Shown one piece after another: positions 54,301-63,014 of a DNA stretch of 64,000 nt. The number at the start of each line of letters is the position of its first letter. Position 1 is the first letter of the stretch. The notes under the pieces are model-generated. The model ran no database searches, had not been told where the DNA came from, and saw nothing but the letters and a program-made list of their open reading frames with translations. Origin of the DNA: Oscillatoriales cyanobacterium CG2_30_40_61 (GTDB taxonomy: Bacteria; Cyanobacteriota; Cyanobacteriia; Cyanobacteriales; Microcoleaceae). A program made the translations under genes and the position numbers. The stretch is from contig MNYZ01000080.1 in NCBI GenBank assembly GCA_001873365.1, positions 1-64,000 of the forward strand, written 5' to 3'.

Positions 54301-54431
54301 TTGGGCTGAACTCCGATCAAACACAGACGGTTGGTTTGGTAGGTCGTCAGGGCTAAACTAACCTGCTGTTGCTGCAACCACTCTACGAAATGGCGAGAGT
54401 AAGGTAGAGTCGGAGTCTTAGTGTCGGTCAT
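51342..54431 (-). CDS. Fusion of TIGR03032-type domain, TPR repeats and O-GlcNAc transferase (SPINDLY-like) domain
   Basis: 1029 residues. Residues about 1-345 match the TIGR03032 family of unknown function ([55 protein letters not shown]). Residues about 395-620 contain TPR units such as [20 protein letters not shown]. Residues about 680-1025 form a GT41 catalytic domain, with [40 protein letters not shown] (short: IDLAGYTG), YLPHQF and the UDP-binding [17 protein letters not shown]. It should transfer a sugar to Ser or Thr of cytoplasmic proteins before export. The next gene encodes a Ser/Thr-rich RTX protein. No signal peptide. Activity and substrate are inference. Confidence 0.88.
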   Translation of the reverse strand: MTDTKTPTLPYSRHFVEWLQQQQVSLALTTYQTNRLCLIGVQPNGEICTPVWELERPMGLYATTERFYLATRYQIWRFENVLENGELLQEKYDRLYIPRVAHTTGDLDIHDLVADDLGNLIFVNTEYSCLATLDPQHSFAPIWKPSFISKLAPEDRCHLNGLAVVNGFPRYVTAISRSDVASGWRHRRQDGGVVIDIQTDEIIASGLSMPHSPRWYHNKLWILNSGTGDFGYIENGEFVPITFCPGYARGLSFIGDFAVVGLSQPRDYHFSGLLIAERLEQKQAQARCGILIINLNTGDIIEWLDMDNEATELYDVAILPQVRCPLALGFKTGNIAQFVTIGEWNKIHNTDSNYSLKITNKTRSNLPLFFKLFRSVNWREGEKLSEAIAGIYIKLNKPIELKQNQLNFSIQNPVNKNQAIAYFNQGQEHKKQGEIELAIAYFKKALVADSQYIPAQNNLGTLLQQQNQLDAAITCYQKVLKINPNLPQTLTNLASIYLIQGELNQAETGLIRALEIQPQFVPALYNLGLLYKQQAKLDQAIKLFQTAAKHQKDYGDAYFQLGQIWEFQEKFNLAKLAYERVQKLNPKSEYLYLHIGFVKLNLCDWENYNNFVEKLIDLTAKSVLTENHNFTLAPFQLNALPIPPKLSLAVAQKHAEVINKSIIPKKSPFVYPEKTDKLRVGYVSCDFREHAVGRLISQVFKNHNREQFEIFGYHLLNVEDEVTKTIKKGCDQFRDISQLSAINAAGQINKDGIDILIDLAGYTGYSKPEIFAYQPAPIQASFLGYPQTMGANFIPYLLTDKWLVPPDLAPYYSEKIIYLPHQFICSPMEISGKQFTRAQVGLPENSFVFACFNRPYKITPDLFAVWMAILRQVQDSVLWLSSALEDTMQNLRRRAVEMGVAAERLIFAPKLPHPEYLARLQLGDLALDTWIYNGGSTTIAALWAGVPVLTKVGLTQASRMGASISASAGITEMICASVQEYEQKAIDSASHPQELQQLRQRLKPRCVPLFDGSGFVRDLETAFRQMANR

Positions 54432-54797
54432 TTTTTGAGATCGGAGAATAGCCTCTTACAGACCTACTCCGATGCTATAAATTTGTTTTCATGTCACCCT
54501 GTAGAGAAAATAGATAAAATCTTCTCCATATAGTATTCGTAACACGAAGCCTTGACTTGAAAGAAGGGTGATTGTGGGGATCTTTACAGAATCTTTACGC
54601 AGGACTTGGGGTTTCTTTAAATATCTACCCCTATTCACAAAACCACCTTAATAATTCTTGTTTGGGTTTTTGCACTTTTGTGTTTCTCGCGAAAATTCTC
54701 CCTAATTGAAAAAATTAAAAACGCCTATACACGACCTGAGATTGCTATAATAAGTTACTCTGAACTTAATCCTATTCGGCTGGTTGATTACGGGTAA
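54432..54797. other. Divergent region between the glycosyltransferase gene and rnz
   Basis: Contains an 11-bp direct repeat ATCTTTACAGA / ATCTTTACGCA (54580-54601), a shape often used by OmpR-type regulators. No small gene, RNA or clear terminator was seen. AT-rich sequence near 54740 could carry the rnz promoter. Confidence 0.4.
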
Positions 54798-55739
54798 ATG
54801 CAGATTACTTTTTTAGGGACTAGCTCTGGAGTTCCCACCCGATCGCGTAATGTTTCTAGTATCGCCCTGCGTCTACCGCAACGGGCGGAAATCTGGCTAT
54901 TTGACTGTGGAGAGGGGACGCAGCATCAATTCCTCCGCAGTGATTTAAAAATTAGTCAAATTAGTCGAATTTTTGTTACCCATTTACACGGTGATCATAT
55001 TTTTGGGTTAATGGGTTTATTGGCTAGTTGCGGGCTGGCGGGAAATCCCAAACGGATTGATATTTATGGGCCGTCGGGACTATCGGAATATTTACAGGGC
55101 TGTGTACGCTATTCCCAAACCCATTTTTCTTACCCGGTTAAAGTCCATACTATTCAACCGGGAATCATTTTTGAAGATGAAGAATATCAGGTGGTTTGTG
55201 GGCCGTTGAAACATCGAGTCCCCGCCTTTGGTTATCGGATGATTGAAAAGGATAAACCGGGACGCTTTGATGTGGAAACAGCCCAAAAATTGGGGATTCC
55301 CCCCGGGCCAATTTATGCCCAACTCAAACAGGGACAGACTGTAACCCTAGCCGATGGTCGGATCATTCGGGGTGCGGAATTATGTGGCCAAGCCCAAGTC
55401 GGTCGCAAATTTGTCTATTGTACGGATACGGTATTTTGTAATGGGGCGGTGGAATTGGCGCAAAATGCGGATGTTTTGGTTCATGAAGCTACTTTTGCCC
55501 ATCAAGATGCGGAAATGGCGTTTCAAAGATTACATTCAACCTCCACTATGGCGGCCCAGGTTGCCCTAACGGCTGAAGTTAAACAGTTAATTATGACCCA
55601 TTTTAGCCCCCGTTATGCTCCTGGTAATTCGATTGTTTTGGAGGATTTATTAACAGAAGCCCGAGCTATTTTTCCCCATACAGATATGGCCTATGATTTC
55701 TTTACCTATACCATTCCTCGTCGTTCTTCCCCCTCGTAG
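54798..55739 (+). CDS. rnz: Ribonuclease Z (tRNA 3' endonuclease)
   Basis: Metallo-beta-lactamase fold enzyme that trims the 3' trailer of tRNA precursors. The 313-residue protein has [16 protein letters not shown], the zinc motif [11 protein letters not shown] (about residues 61-71), PxKHR as [33 protein letters not shown] and the His in THFSPRY. It has the usual length of the short form, with the flexible arm near residue 150-190. The stop TAG (55737-55739) is part of a family B repeat. Confidence 0.97.
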   Translation: MQITFLGTSSGVPTRSRNVSSIALRLPQRAEIWLFDCGEGTQHQFLRSDLKISQISRIFVTHLHGDHIFGLMGLLASCGLAGNPKRIDIYGPSGLSEYLQGCVRYSQTHFSYPVKVHTIQPGIIFEDEEYQVVCGPLKHRVPAFGYRMIEKDKPGRFDVETAQKLGIPPGPIYAQLKQGQTVTLADGRIIRGAELCGQAQVGRKFVYCTDTVFCNGAVELAQNADVLVHEATFAHQDAEMAFQRLHSTSTMAAQVALTAEVKQLIMTHFSPRYAPGNSIVLEDLLTEARAIFPHTDMAYDFFTYTIPRRSSPS

Positions 55740-55804
55740 TCAGCCCTTTAGGGCTATCTTAAATTCCCCTAATTTTATTAAATGAGTCCTAAAGGACTCA
55801 CTAC
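55736..55804. repeat. Palindromic repeat pair (family B) at the rnz 3' end
   Basis: GTAGTCAGCCCTTTAGGG begins at 55736 and includes the rnz stop codon. The inverted partner GAGTCCTAAAGGACTCACTAC (21 bases split here as GAGTCCTAAAGG + ACTCACTAC) is at 55784-55804. The convergent PP2C gene ends 13 bp later. Confidence 0.9.
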
Positions 55805-55816
55805 AATAACTAAAAG

Positions 55817-56578
55817 TTAAGGGTTAAAACTGGCTAGGATTAAGGTTAGATCGTCATCGGTTCTTTCTGTTACCCGGGGCGATCGCAAAAACCCAATTAA
55901 CTGTTCTTGAGCTTCAATTTCATCGGTGATAGTTTCTACAAATTTAAACAGAGGAGAAAAGAAGGGATGATGGGGTTTTCCTTCTGGCATTTTTAACGCT
56001 AACATTTGTAAACCATCGGAAAAAGCAGCTAAATATTTAGGTTGTCCTGACCAGAGATTAATTTGCGCGGTTTCCAGGGCATTTGGAGAAATTAAAAATA
56101 TCGTTTCATTTAGATATTCTCCACTAGCGGGGATAGTTAACTCCTGAATATTTCCGGTTTTATCTTCTACAACTATGGCCCCATCTCCGACTTGAGCAAC
56201 GGCGACTAATTCCGGTGTAGCTATTCCTAAAATTAAAGTAGTTGCTAACTCTCTAAGTTCGGTTTCTTGGGTAACAGATTCGATTTTAATAGCAGTTAAA
56301 GCCTGATTTAAAGCTAGTTTTAAATAATCTTCCCAAACGAGATCAATATTAACGGAATTAATCTGTTTTTCCAGAGTCTCTAAAGCTATTTTAACCGCAA
56401 TATTTGCCCCTAAATCCGCTAATTTTGCCGAACCTGCCCCATCAGCTACGGCAAAGATTAGACAAGAATCCGATAGGTGTTTATAACCCTGGGCATCCTG
56501 ACAGGGTAGATTTTGTTTTTCGTGACTTTTTCCAGTTACTGATGCAGAAACAACTTGCCAATGATCAATTGAATTCAT
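55817..56578 (-). CDS. PP2C-family serine/threonine phosphatase
   Basis: 253 residues. Metal-binding motifs of PP2C/PPM phosphatases are visible: HEKQNLPCQDAQGY, FAVADGAGSAKLADLGA, AQVGDGAIVV, AAFSDGLQ and the final DDLTLILASF. No membrane segment. It lies 51 bp after the VWA-domain gene on the same strand. Such pairs usually come with a Ser/Thr kinase in the TerY-P triad of bacterial stress systems; no kinase lies next to it here. The target phosphoprotein is unknown. Confidence 0.93.
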   Translation of the reverse strand: MNSIDHWQVVSASVTGKSHEKQNLPCQDAQGYKHLSDSCLIFAVADGAGSAKLADLGANIAVKIALETLEKQINSVNIDLVWEDYLKLALNQALTAIKIESVTQETELRELATTLILGIATPELVAVAQVGDGAIVVEDKTGNIQELTIPASGEYLNETIFLISPNALETAQINLWSGQPKYLAAFSDGLQMLALKMPEGKPHHPFFSPLFKFVETITDEIEAQEQLIGFLRSPRVTERTDDDLTLILASFNP

Positions 56579-56629
56579 TATAATTTTATATAGTTTAAAT
56601 GCTGATGGAAAACGGCTATGGATTTATCC

Positions 56630-57292
56630 TTAAACACTCCCCCATCCCGGCGGCGGTAAAGCCACTTGTTCATCGACCTTAGAATGGGAAACCGTTTGCA
56701 TACTGGTCGATAACCAAATAAACATTTCTCGAAAGTCTAAACCCCGCAATTTTAACGGGGTTCTCTGGACAATTTGAGCTAATCTATTCAGATTTGCTCC
56801 TTCAACTCCTACGGCAAAAAATGCCACCTGTTTTTTAAATTCTTCCTCTTGAATCCGTCGAGTTGCTTCTTCTGTCACCCGGTCGGATTCGCCTTGGGGT
56901 TCACCATCGGTAATCATAAACACCCAAGGACGATAATAGGTGATTCCATTATTTCGATATTCTAATTTTCTCGCCGCCACTAAATCCAAAGATTGGTTAA
57001 TCGCAGTTCCCATAAAAGTTTGACCTTGGGCCGTTAATAAAGGCGGTTCAAACTGATCGGCTGTGACGAAATCCTGTAAAATTTTAACTTGATTATCAAA
57101 GGAAATAACCGCCACTTCTACCCGTTTTTTAGCGAGTTCATCCCGAATTAAATCATTTCTAAACGCCATCAGTCCATCATTTAAGGCGTCAAGGGGAACT
57201 CCTTGCATTGATGCGGAAGTATCCAACAACAACACACAAGGACAGCGAGGTTCAGGATTTTCTGCAAATTCAACGGCTTCGTCTAATCTCAT
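56630..57292 (-). CDS. VWA (von Willebrand factor A) domain protein, TerY-like
   Basis: 220 residues, one VWA domain. The MIDAS metal site shows DTSASM (DxSxS; about residues 24-29), Thr in TFMGTAI and Asp in MITDGEPQGE, so it can bind a divalent ion and probably a protein ligand. The C terminus, VALPPPGWGSV, matches the usual end of the TerY-P subset. It is the first gene of a two-gene unit with the PP2C phosphatase. From the family's genomic contexts it is associated with kinase/phosphatase-controlled stress systems; the role here is not proved. Confidence 0.88.
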   Translation of the reverse strand: MRLDEAVEFAENPEPRCPCVLLLDTSASMQGVPLDALNDGLMAFRNDLIRDELAKKRVEVAVISFDNQVKILQDFVTADQFEPPLLTAQGQTFMGTAINQSLDLVAARKLEYRNNGITYYRPWVFMITDGEPQGESDRVTEEATRRIQEEEFKKQVAFFAVGVEGANLNRLAQIVQRTPLKLRGLDFREMFIWLSTSMQTVSHSKVDEQVALPPPGWGSV

Positions 57293-57446
57293 AATTGTGA
57301 TCTGTTCTACTTACAATTACTAGGATACTCTTTATTATATCCTACTAATTATCTCAAAAATTGATAAAATATAACTGTTTCTTGAGACTGAAGCCAAAAT
57401 TCATGGAAAAATAAGAATTAACAATTGGACTTGAACTAGAATAACC

Positions 57447-57785
57447 ATGACCTCACCAACTCGTTTTGATTTTCCAATTGCTAAAGCAGAGTATCTATTT
57501 AATCGAGGTAATGAACCTGGAATAGGGGGTGATAAGCGTAAGTTTTGGCGTGAAATTATGGGATTTGAGTCTCCCCAAGCAATTCAATTAGCAATTTTAG
57601 CTGAAATGTCTGTGGATTTGCTTGAACCTCAAAGCCAAAATCAATATGGACAGTTATATAGAGCTTATATTTACCTGACGGGAGTTGGGGGTATATCACG
57701 ACGAATTAGAACTGTTTGGATTGTACTTTTTGATGAAAATATTGCAAAATTTGTAACAGCAGTACCCGACAGATTAGGAGGTTAA
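57447..57785 (+). CDS. DUF6883-like protein, possible toxin of a two-gene module
   Basis: 112 residues. The pattern YLFNRGNEPGIGGDKRKFWREIMGF and the end RTVWIVLFDENIAKFVTAVP agree with DUF6883, a family found as stand-alone proteins and as toxin tails in polymorphic systems. Biochemical activity is unknown to me. The next gene (DUF4926) starts 2 bp after its stop, with a strong ribosome site AGGAGG overlapping the end of this gene, so the two are coupled. This layout fits a toxin-antitoxin or effector-immunity pair; that is inference. Confidence 0.7.
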   Translation: MTSPTRFDFPIAKAEYLFNRGNEPGIGGDKRKFWREIMGFESPQAIQLAILAEMSVDLLEPQSQNQYGQLYRAYIYLTGVGGISRRIRTVWIVLFDENIAKFVTAVPDRLGG

Positions 57786-57787
57786 TC

Positions 57788-58183
57788 GTGAGTAAATTTA
57801 AGCTATTCGATGCAGTTCACCTAACTGAAACAATTCCTTTAACTGATGGAGGAGTAGCATCTATTGGAACAGTTGGTACAATTGTGGAAGTTTTAAAAGC
57901 AGGTGAAGCCTATATTGTTGAATTGTTTGGAAATTGGGTTAAATATGATCACGAAGGAAATTTTATCCCAGCAAAATCAGAGGAATTGGAGGCTTTTATG
58001 GAAACTATTGGGGTAGAAATTGTTAATCCTGAGCAAATAATTTTAACAGCTTCTGCGGATCAACTTCTGAGTGCACGAGAACAGTTAACATTGGTTTTAG
58101 ATGATTTATCAGAGGATTTGATTTTAGAAGTCCGAGATTTTGCCGAATTTTTACAGCAAAAACAATTAAGTCGGCTGGGATAA
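57788..58183 (+). CDS. DUF4926 domain protein with DUF2281-like C terminus
   Basis: 131 residues, GTG start with SD AGGAGG 7-8 bases upstream. Residues about 5-65 form a small beta-barrel DUF4926 (FDAVHLTETIPLTDGGVASIGTVGTIVEV, in short FDAVHLTE and VGTIVEVL), an SH3-like fold commonly paired with DUF6883. The C-terminal part, LVLDDLSEDLILEVRDFAEFLQQK, resembles the DUF2281 helix found in antitoxins. Thus it is likely the antitoxin or immunity partner of the preceding protein. It is a fusion of two elements that usually occur separately. Confidence 0.75.
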   Translation: MSKFKLFDAVHLTETIPLTDGGVASIGTVGTIVEVLKAGEAYIVELFGNWVKYDHEGNFIPAKSEELEAFMETIGVEIVNPEQIILTASADQLLSAREQLTLVLDDLSEDLILEVRDFAEFLQQKQLSRLG

Positions 58184-58213
58184 ATTAATATAAATCCTGG
58201 GGAAGTCATGTAA

Positions 58214-60223
58214 TTATTTCCAATCTTCCCAAGACTGATTAAAAATTGACGTTTCTGGGAATAAAATCGGATTCTTGTTGTTTTCTAATAACCGTTGTAA
58301 CTCCTCTAATATTGGTTCCCGATAGGGTAAATCATCCACTAATTGATAGGGAAAAACTTCGGTTTTTAAGCTAAATGCTGCGGTAGTCCCCGCCGCCGCC
58401 CCAACAGACCATTCAAAGGAATGTACCCGATAAGCCGCCGCCGCAATATGACTGGTGGCGATACTTTTTCCGGCTACTAATAGATTATCAATTTTTTGCG
58501 GAACCATGGCTCTTAAAGGAATTTGAAACGGATAAGCTTGTCCCTGACCACGACGTTCTCCTTCGCGTTCCGTATTTCCTGGGGTTTCCGCCGGACTTAG
58601 GGTTAAACAGGGGTGAAAATCAATCGCATAATCACCAATTCCTACGGTATCTGGATAAATTGTAGACCGAGAACGGGGTTGAATTTCTGCAATGGTTTTT
58701 TCTCCTGAAAAAGCGGGTAAACTGTCTAATTTTCCTAACTCTAACCACAGCAGTCTATAGGTTTCTGGGCTTAAATTATCGGTATACCAATCTTGACGGA
58801 AGTTATTTTGAGAAATATCAATTTCTGTCACCCTAAATCCGTCTTTTTGACCATAGGAAGGACGACCAATAATCCTTCTACCTTCTCGCATATAGGGATA
58901 TTTAGATAATCCATGAACGGTTCCCATGGGAGAGTTTAAACCGGATAAATAGCGATAGTTTGGATGTTTTTCTTTTACCCCTTCTCCTAGTTGGGAATCT
59001 GTGGTTCCTGCGACTAACCAATAGAAAAAACCTTGGGCATTTTCTTCGCCTTTTCGCAGGGTTTCTGCTCTTAATCCACCTTTCCAGCCGCCGGGTTCAA
59101 ATTGACCTGTTGCTTCTAATTGTGAGGGGGTTAAAATTAAATTATCGGCTGAGGTTCCGGGTCGATAATCATTTCCCCATGTCCAATTCTGCATGGTAAT
59201 ATCCCCGGGATAAATCGGCCATTCCCTAGGATTTCCTGACCGTTTTTCCTTGGGGTTCATACTATGAATACGTCGATAGGTATAAACTAAATTAAAGTTA
59301 GCTAATCGGGGTAATTCATAACTATAATAGGGGGCGTATTGTTCATAGAATGGGGGTTTTTCATGGATTTGGGGATTTTTAGTTGCCTCCATAGCAAAGG
59401 TATAGGTAAACCCTTGAGTACAATAGGGATCTTTTGTAATAGTAGATGCGGTGGGTTCTTGAGAAGAACGCGGATCAATTCCTAGCTTATGGGGAATATT
59501 AGTTAAGCCAATAATTTCTCCGGTTTCTGTGGCTTCAATAATATACCAATTGGCTCCTTGATTGGTTTTTGTTTTAGGCGTAAATCTAATTATTATTTTA
59601 TCTAATTGTTGCGAATTTTCATACTCATAAGCATCATCAATAATAAAAGATAAAGGTTTTGTATTTAAGGGGGGTTGTCCGGGTTTGGGATCATGTTGAA
59701 TGGCGATCGCTTCGGTAATTTGATTATTATTAATTGTCATATCTTTAATCACAGTGGTGGGAAACCAGTGTAATTTTCCTCTCCCTTTCTTTTCAGCTTT
59801 TTTAAGCATTTTTAATAAAATTTCATGCCCCGTTTTCGGCATAAAACAGGCTTCACTCACCCAACAAGCTCCGGGGTTGAGAATCCCATATTTTTTTTCA
59901 ATTTCTGCTCGTAATTCTAAGTATCCTCTGGGATAGAATAATAGGGATCTTTGGGTGGGTCTTTCATCAAGGGCGGAGGTTCCCTGGGCTGAAATTTGCC
60001 CCCCTACCCAGTCGGTAATTTCGGTTAAACAAACGGTTTTTCCTGCTAATAATCCTTCATAAGTCGCCGCACTTCCCGCTAGTCCGCCCCCAACTACTAA
60101 TAGATCACATTCTACTTTTTGATCTATTCTAGGAGGTGTGGCTAGGGCGAGGGATAAACTGGGATTTAAGGAAATGATACTAACGATTAAACTGATAAAT
60201 AATTTGGGCATAATTTGAGTCAT
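58214..60223 (-). CDS. Exported FAD-dependent oxidoreductase
   Basis: 669 residues. A signal peptide (about residues 1-29, LFISLIVSIISLNPSLSLALA region) is followed by the FAD motif CDLLVVGGGLAGSAATYEGLLAG. A mid-portion binds FAD again (VEGLAGKSI-like LLVAGKSIATSHIAAAAYRVH near residue 605). It is of the FAD_oxidored family (pfam12831 type) whose bacterial members are mostly uncharacterised; the export signal is unusual and suggests action in the periplasm. The substrate is unknown. Start at 60223 or the Met four codons later are both possible. Confidence 0.85.
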   Translation of the reverse strand: MTQIMPKLFISLIVSIISLNPSLSLALATPPRIDQKVECDLLVVGGGLAGSAATYEGLLAGKTVCLTEITDWVGGQISAQGTSALDERPTQRSLLFYPRGYLELRAEIEKKYGILNPGACWVSEACFMPKTGHEILLKMLKKAEKKGRGKLHWFPTTVIKDMTINNNQITEAIAIQHDPKPGQPPLNTKPLSFIIDDAYEYENSQQLDKIIIRFTPKTKTNQGANWYIIEATETGEIIGLTNIPHKLGIDPRSSQEPTASTITKDPYCTQGFTYTFAMEATKNPQIHEKPPFYEQYAPYYSYELPRLANFNLVYTYRRIHSMNPKEKRSGNPREWPIYPGDITMQNWTWGNDYRPGTSADNLILTPSQLEATGQFEPGGWKGGLRAETLRKGEENAQGFFYWLVAGTTDSQLGEGVKEKHPNYRYLSGLNSPMGTVHGLSKYPYMREGRRIIGRPSYGQKDGFRVTEIDISQNNFRQDWYTDNLSPETYRLLWLELGKLDSLPAFSGEKTIAEIQPRSRSTIYPDTVGIGDYAIDFHPCLTLSPAETPGNTEREGERRGQGQAYPFQIPLRAMVPQKIDNLLVAGKSIATSHIAAAAYRVHSFEWSVGAAAGTTAAFSLKTEVFPYQLVDDLPYREPILEELQRLLENNKNPILFPETSIFNQSWEDWK

Positions 60224-60463
60224 ATTTGATCAAAAATTTATAGACATTTAATTACTGGAAAAGTTCCCAGTTCTACTATATATGTCATAATAGAATTAAC
60301 CCAGTTTATAAACACAGAAACTTGATTTCTTGAATGGAGGGAATAAAATCTCCGTTTTTAACAAAATTATAATTAGTATATAGAATATAAGATCACCCTT
60401 TGAACCAGGCTCAGACCCCCTATTTATTTTCGGGATCAAATACTCTATTATTCACCTTGATTT

Positions 60464-61054
60464 ATGATTGAACTTCTAGCGGTGTTATCGGCATCGGCGG
60501 CGGCGGGATTAAGGATTGCTTTACCCTTACTGGTTATTGGTTTATTGCGAAATGATTTATGGTCAAGTGTACCGTTTCTGTCTCAATTTTCACCACAGGT
60601 TGTTGTCGGAGTGCTGGTGAGTTGGTCATTATTTGAAGTTTTTGCCTCTAAAAAACTCCTGGGACAGCGAATTTTACAATTAATACAATTACTATTTAGT
60701 CCCTTTGTCGGTGCTATTTTAGGTTTAGCGATCACAGAATCAACTAACGTTCAACCCAGCTTATATTGGATTATTACTATTGTTGCGGGTTTACTAGCTT
60801 TAGTTTTACAATTAGTCCAAACTGGATTATTTTATCGTTTACGCGGTTTGCCCCTATGGGTAATTTTAGGACAGGATATTCTTTGTGTTTTCCTGGTGAT
60901 TTTTGCCTTTGACGCCCCTCAACAGGGGGGATTAATTGCATTATTGTTATTATGGCTTTCCATTAGAATTTCTAAAGAATGGTATCGCTGGTATAAAAAA
61001 CAAGCCAACCCAAAGGAAAGCAACCCCCGACGTTATAAACGGGAGCCTGATTGA
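60464..61054 (+). CDS. DUF4126 family membrane protein
   Basis: 196 residues with about five hydrophobic helices and a basic C-terminal tail. The family start LLAVLSASAAAGLRIALPLL, the SWSLFEVFASKKLLGQ segment, FSPFVGAILGL and GLPLWVILGQD agree with DUF4126, a small cyanobacterial membrane family of unknown function. It converges with ferrochelatase (72 bp between ends). A hairpin GGGAAT...ATTCCC (61101-61119) followed by a T-rich stretch could terminate it. Confidence 0.85.
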   Translation: MIELLAVLSASAAAGLRIALPLLVIGLLRNDLWSSVPFLSQFSPQVVVGVLVSWSLFEVFASKKLLGQRILQLIQLLFSPFVGAILGLAITESTNVQPSLYWIITIVAGLLALVLQLVQTGLFYRLRGLPLWVILGQDILCVFLVIFAFDAPQQGGLIALLLLWLSIRISKEWYRWYKKQANPKESNPRRYKREPD

Positions 61055-61060
61055 GGGCAG

Positions 61061-61119
61061 GAGCACCGGGAGGCACCGGAGGCACCGGGAGGCAGGGGGA
61101 GGGAATATCGTTGATTCCC
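61061..61119. repeat. 9-bp tandem repeat (GGAGGCACC) and terminal hairpin
   Basis: Three to four GAGGCACCG-type units (61061-61100), then GGGAAT/ATTCCC with a 7-base loop (61101-61119) followed by TTTTT. It lies between the convergent DUF4126 and hemH genes. Confidence 0.7.
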
Positions 61120-61126
61120 AACCTTT

Positions 61127-62290
61127 TTAGAGCAATCCGATGAAATGTAGGGGGCCTTGTCCGGTGATGATTTCGATTAATATGCCAATCATTCCTAACA
61201 TGGCTAACCGACCATTCCAAACTTCGGCGGTGGTGGTGAGTCCCCATTCCCAACTTTCTTGAGGATACATCTTGGTTTTTTTGCCCGGATGTGCCACATC
61301 AGAGAACTTAATATTAGGAGCATCTAAGGCTTCTATTACCATTTCTGCTAAATCATTAATAAATACAGGATGGGTATTTAAGGCAGGAACTCGATGGAAT
61401 TTTTCAATCCCAGCTTCTTCAGCCAGTTCTCGATATTCCATATCAATTTCTTCTAAGGTTTCGATATGTTCAGATACGAAACTAATCGGAACCACGACTA
61501 ATTCCTTAACCCCTTCTTTGGCAAGTTCCAGAATAGCTTCCTCGGTATAAGGTTGTAACCATTCCACTGGGCCAACCCGACTTTGATAGGCGAGAACATG
61601 GGGGTTAGGACGGTTTAAAGTCTGCATAATTGCCACCGTGCAGCCTTCAATTTCATCCCGATAAGGGTCTCCAACTTCTTCGACATAACTGACCGGAACA
61701 CCGTGGGCGCTAAAGAAAATTGGCACTTGTTCGGGTTGTTCACAATGTTCAATTTCCTGCCCAATTAATTCCGTCATTGCTTGTAAATAACCCGGACGAC
61801 TATACCAAGAGGGAATCACTGTATAATCAATTTTTTGTAAACTGGGATCTTGTTGCCAAAGTTTTTCTAAAACTCGAAAACTAGAACCACTGGTACTAAT
61901 TGAAAATTGTGGATATAAAGGTAAAATAACTAAATGTTCGATTTGATCCCGTTTAATTTTGGCCACCGCTTCTTCAGTAAACGGGTTCCAATAGCGCATC
62001 CCCACATACACCCGAATATCGCGACCTTTCTCCTGCAAAGACCCCTGTAAGGCAATAGCCTGTTCTTCGGTAATTCGCCGCAGGGGAGAACCTCCCCCAA
62101 TGGCTTTATAATTTTCCTGGGACTTCTGATAGCGCAGAGTCGAAATCATCCAAGCCAGAGGTTTCTGCATCCAAGGAAAGGGCAAACGGATAATTTCTGG
62201 GTCTGAAAATAGATTGTACAAAAAGGGGCGAACATCTTGCAGTTGCTCTGGCCCGCCCAGATTTAGCAGTAAGACTCCGACTCGTCCCAT
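61127..62290 (-). CDS. hemH: Ferrochelatase with C-terminal chlorophyll-binding (HLIP-like) helix
   Basis: Inserts Fe2+ into protoporphyrin IX to make haem, at the thylakoid or plasma membrane. The 387-residue protein has [37 protein letters not shown], the active-site [18 protein letters not shown] (His) and [17 protein letters not shown] (Glu). After residue about 340 comes a CAB-like transmembrane helix, [16 protein letters not shown], carrying the ExxN/HxxR-like chlorophyll-binding motif [12 protein letters not shown]. This tail is usual in cyanobacterial and plastid ferrochelatases. The start lies 96 bp from the divergent methyltransferase start. Confidence 0.98.
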   Translation of the reverse strand: MGRVGVLLLNLGGPEQLQDVRPFLYNLFSDPEIIRLPFPWMQKPLAWMISTLRYQKSQENYKAIGGGSPLRRITEEQAIALQGSLQEKGRDIRVYVGMRYWNPFTEEAVAKIKRDQIEHLVILPLYPQFSISTSGSSFRVLEKLWQQDPSLQKIDYTVIPSWYSRPGYLQAMTELIGQEIEHCEQPEQVPIFFSAHGVPVSYVEEVGDPYRDEIEGCTVAIMQTLNRPNPHVLAYQSRVGPVEWLQPYTEEAILELAKEGVKELVVVPISFVSEHIETLEEIDMEYRELAEEAGIEKFHRVPALNTHPVFINDLAEMVIEALDAPNIKFSDVAHPGKKTKMYPQESWEWGLTTTAEVWNGRLAMLGMIGILIEIITGQGPLHFIGLL

Positions 62291-62386
62291 AGCGGATACT
62301 TCCTATCCTAAGATTTGTTAACTATCTTAATAATATATTGTCCTTGTGGGTTAGTCGATCTTTTAATTATAAAAATTGTTCTCAAT

Positions 62387-63013
62387 ATGGCAACTATCCT
62401 CAGAAGTCTAAGTTACCGCTATCAATGGCTCTATGATACCATTTCCCGACTGGCGGCTTTGAGTGTGGGCGGTGAGCGTCGGTTTCGGGAGTTACCCTTA
62501 ACCGGGTTAACCCTGACACCGGAAACTAAAATTCTGGACTTGTGCTGTGGAAGTGGACAAGCAACATCGGTGTTAGTTGAGTATTCCCAGAATGTGACGG
62601 GGTTGGATGCTTCTCCGTTGTCCCTCAAACGCGCCCAGAATAATGTTCCTCAAGCCCAATATGTTGAAGCATTTGCGGAAAATATGCCCTTTGGGGATAA
62701 CAGCTTTGACCTGGTACACACCAGCGCGGCGTTACACGAAATGAACCCAGAACAGTTGCAAGAAATTCTCAATCAGGTTTATCGTGTGCTTAAACCTGGG
62801 GGAATTTTTACCCTGGTTGATTTCCATTCCCCCACTAACCCGATATTTTGGCCGGGGGTAGCCATGTTTCTTTGGTTATTTGAAACGGAAACGGCTTGGC
62901 AATTGTTAAGAACAGATATGGTTCAATTGTTATCACAAATTGGCTTTAATGTCAATCCCCCTAAACTTTATGCTGGAGGAAGTTTACAAGTAATTCATGG
63001 GTTTAAACCTTAA
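62387..63013 (+). CDS. Class I SAM-dependent methyltransferase
   Basis: 208 residues. SAM-binding motif I is ILDLCCGSGQATSVL, motif II-III include VTGLDASPLSLKRAQNN and FDLVHTSAALHEMN, and the post-I region is VLKPGGIFTLVDFHS. The resemblance to UbiE/MenG-type quinone methyltransferases is moderate; cyanobacterial relatives are usually annotated only as methyltransferases. ATG 62387 is chosen because the segment before it (from 62315) is hydrophobic and not part of the fold. It diverges from hemH. Confidence 0.85.
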   Translation: MATILRSLSYRYQWLYDTISRLAALSVGGERRFRELPLTGLTLTPETKILDLCCGSGQATSVLVEYSQNVTGLDASPLSLKRAQNNVPQAQYVEAFAENMPFGDNSFDLVHTSAALHEMNPEQLQEILNQVYRVLKPGGIFTLVDFHSPTNPIFWPGVAMFLWLFETETAWQLLRTDMVQLLSQIGFNVNPPKLYAGGSLQVIHGFKP

Positions 63014-63014
63014 T

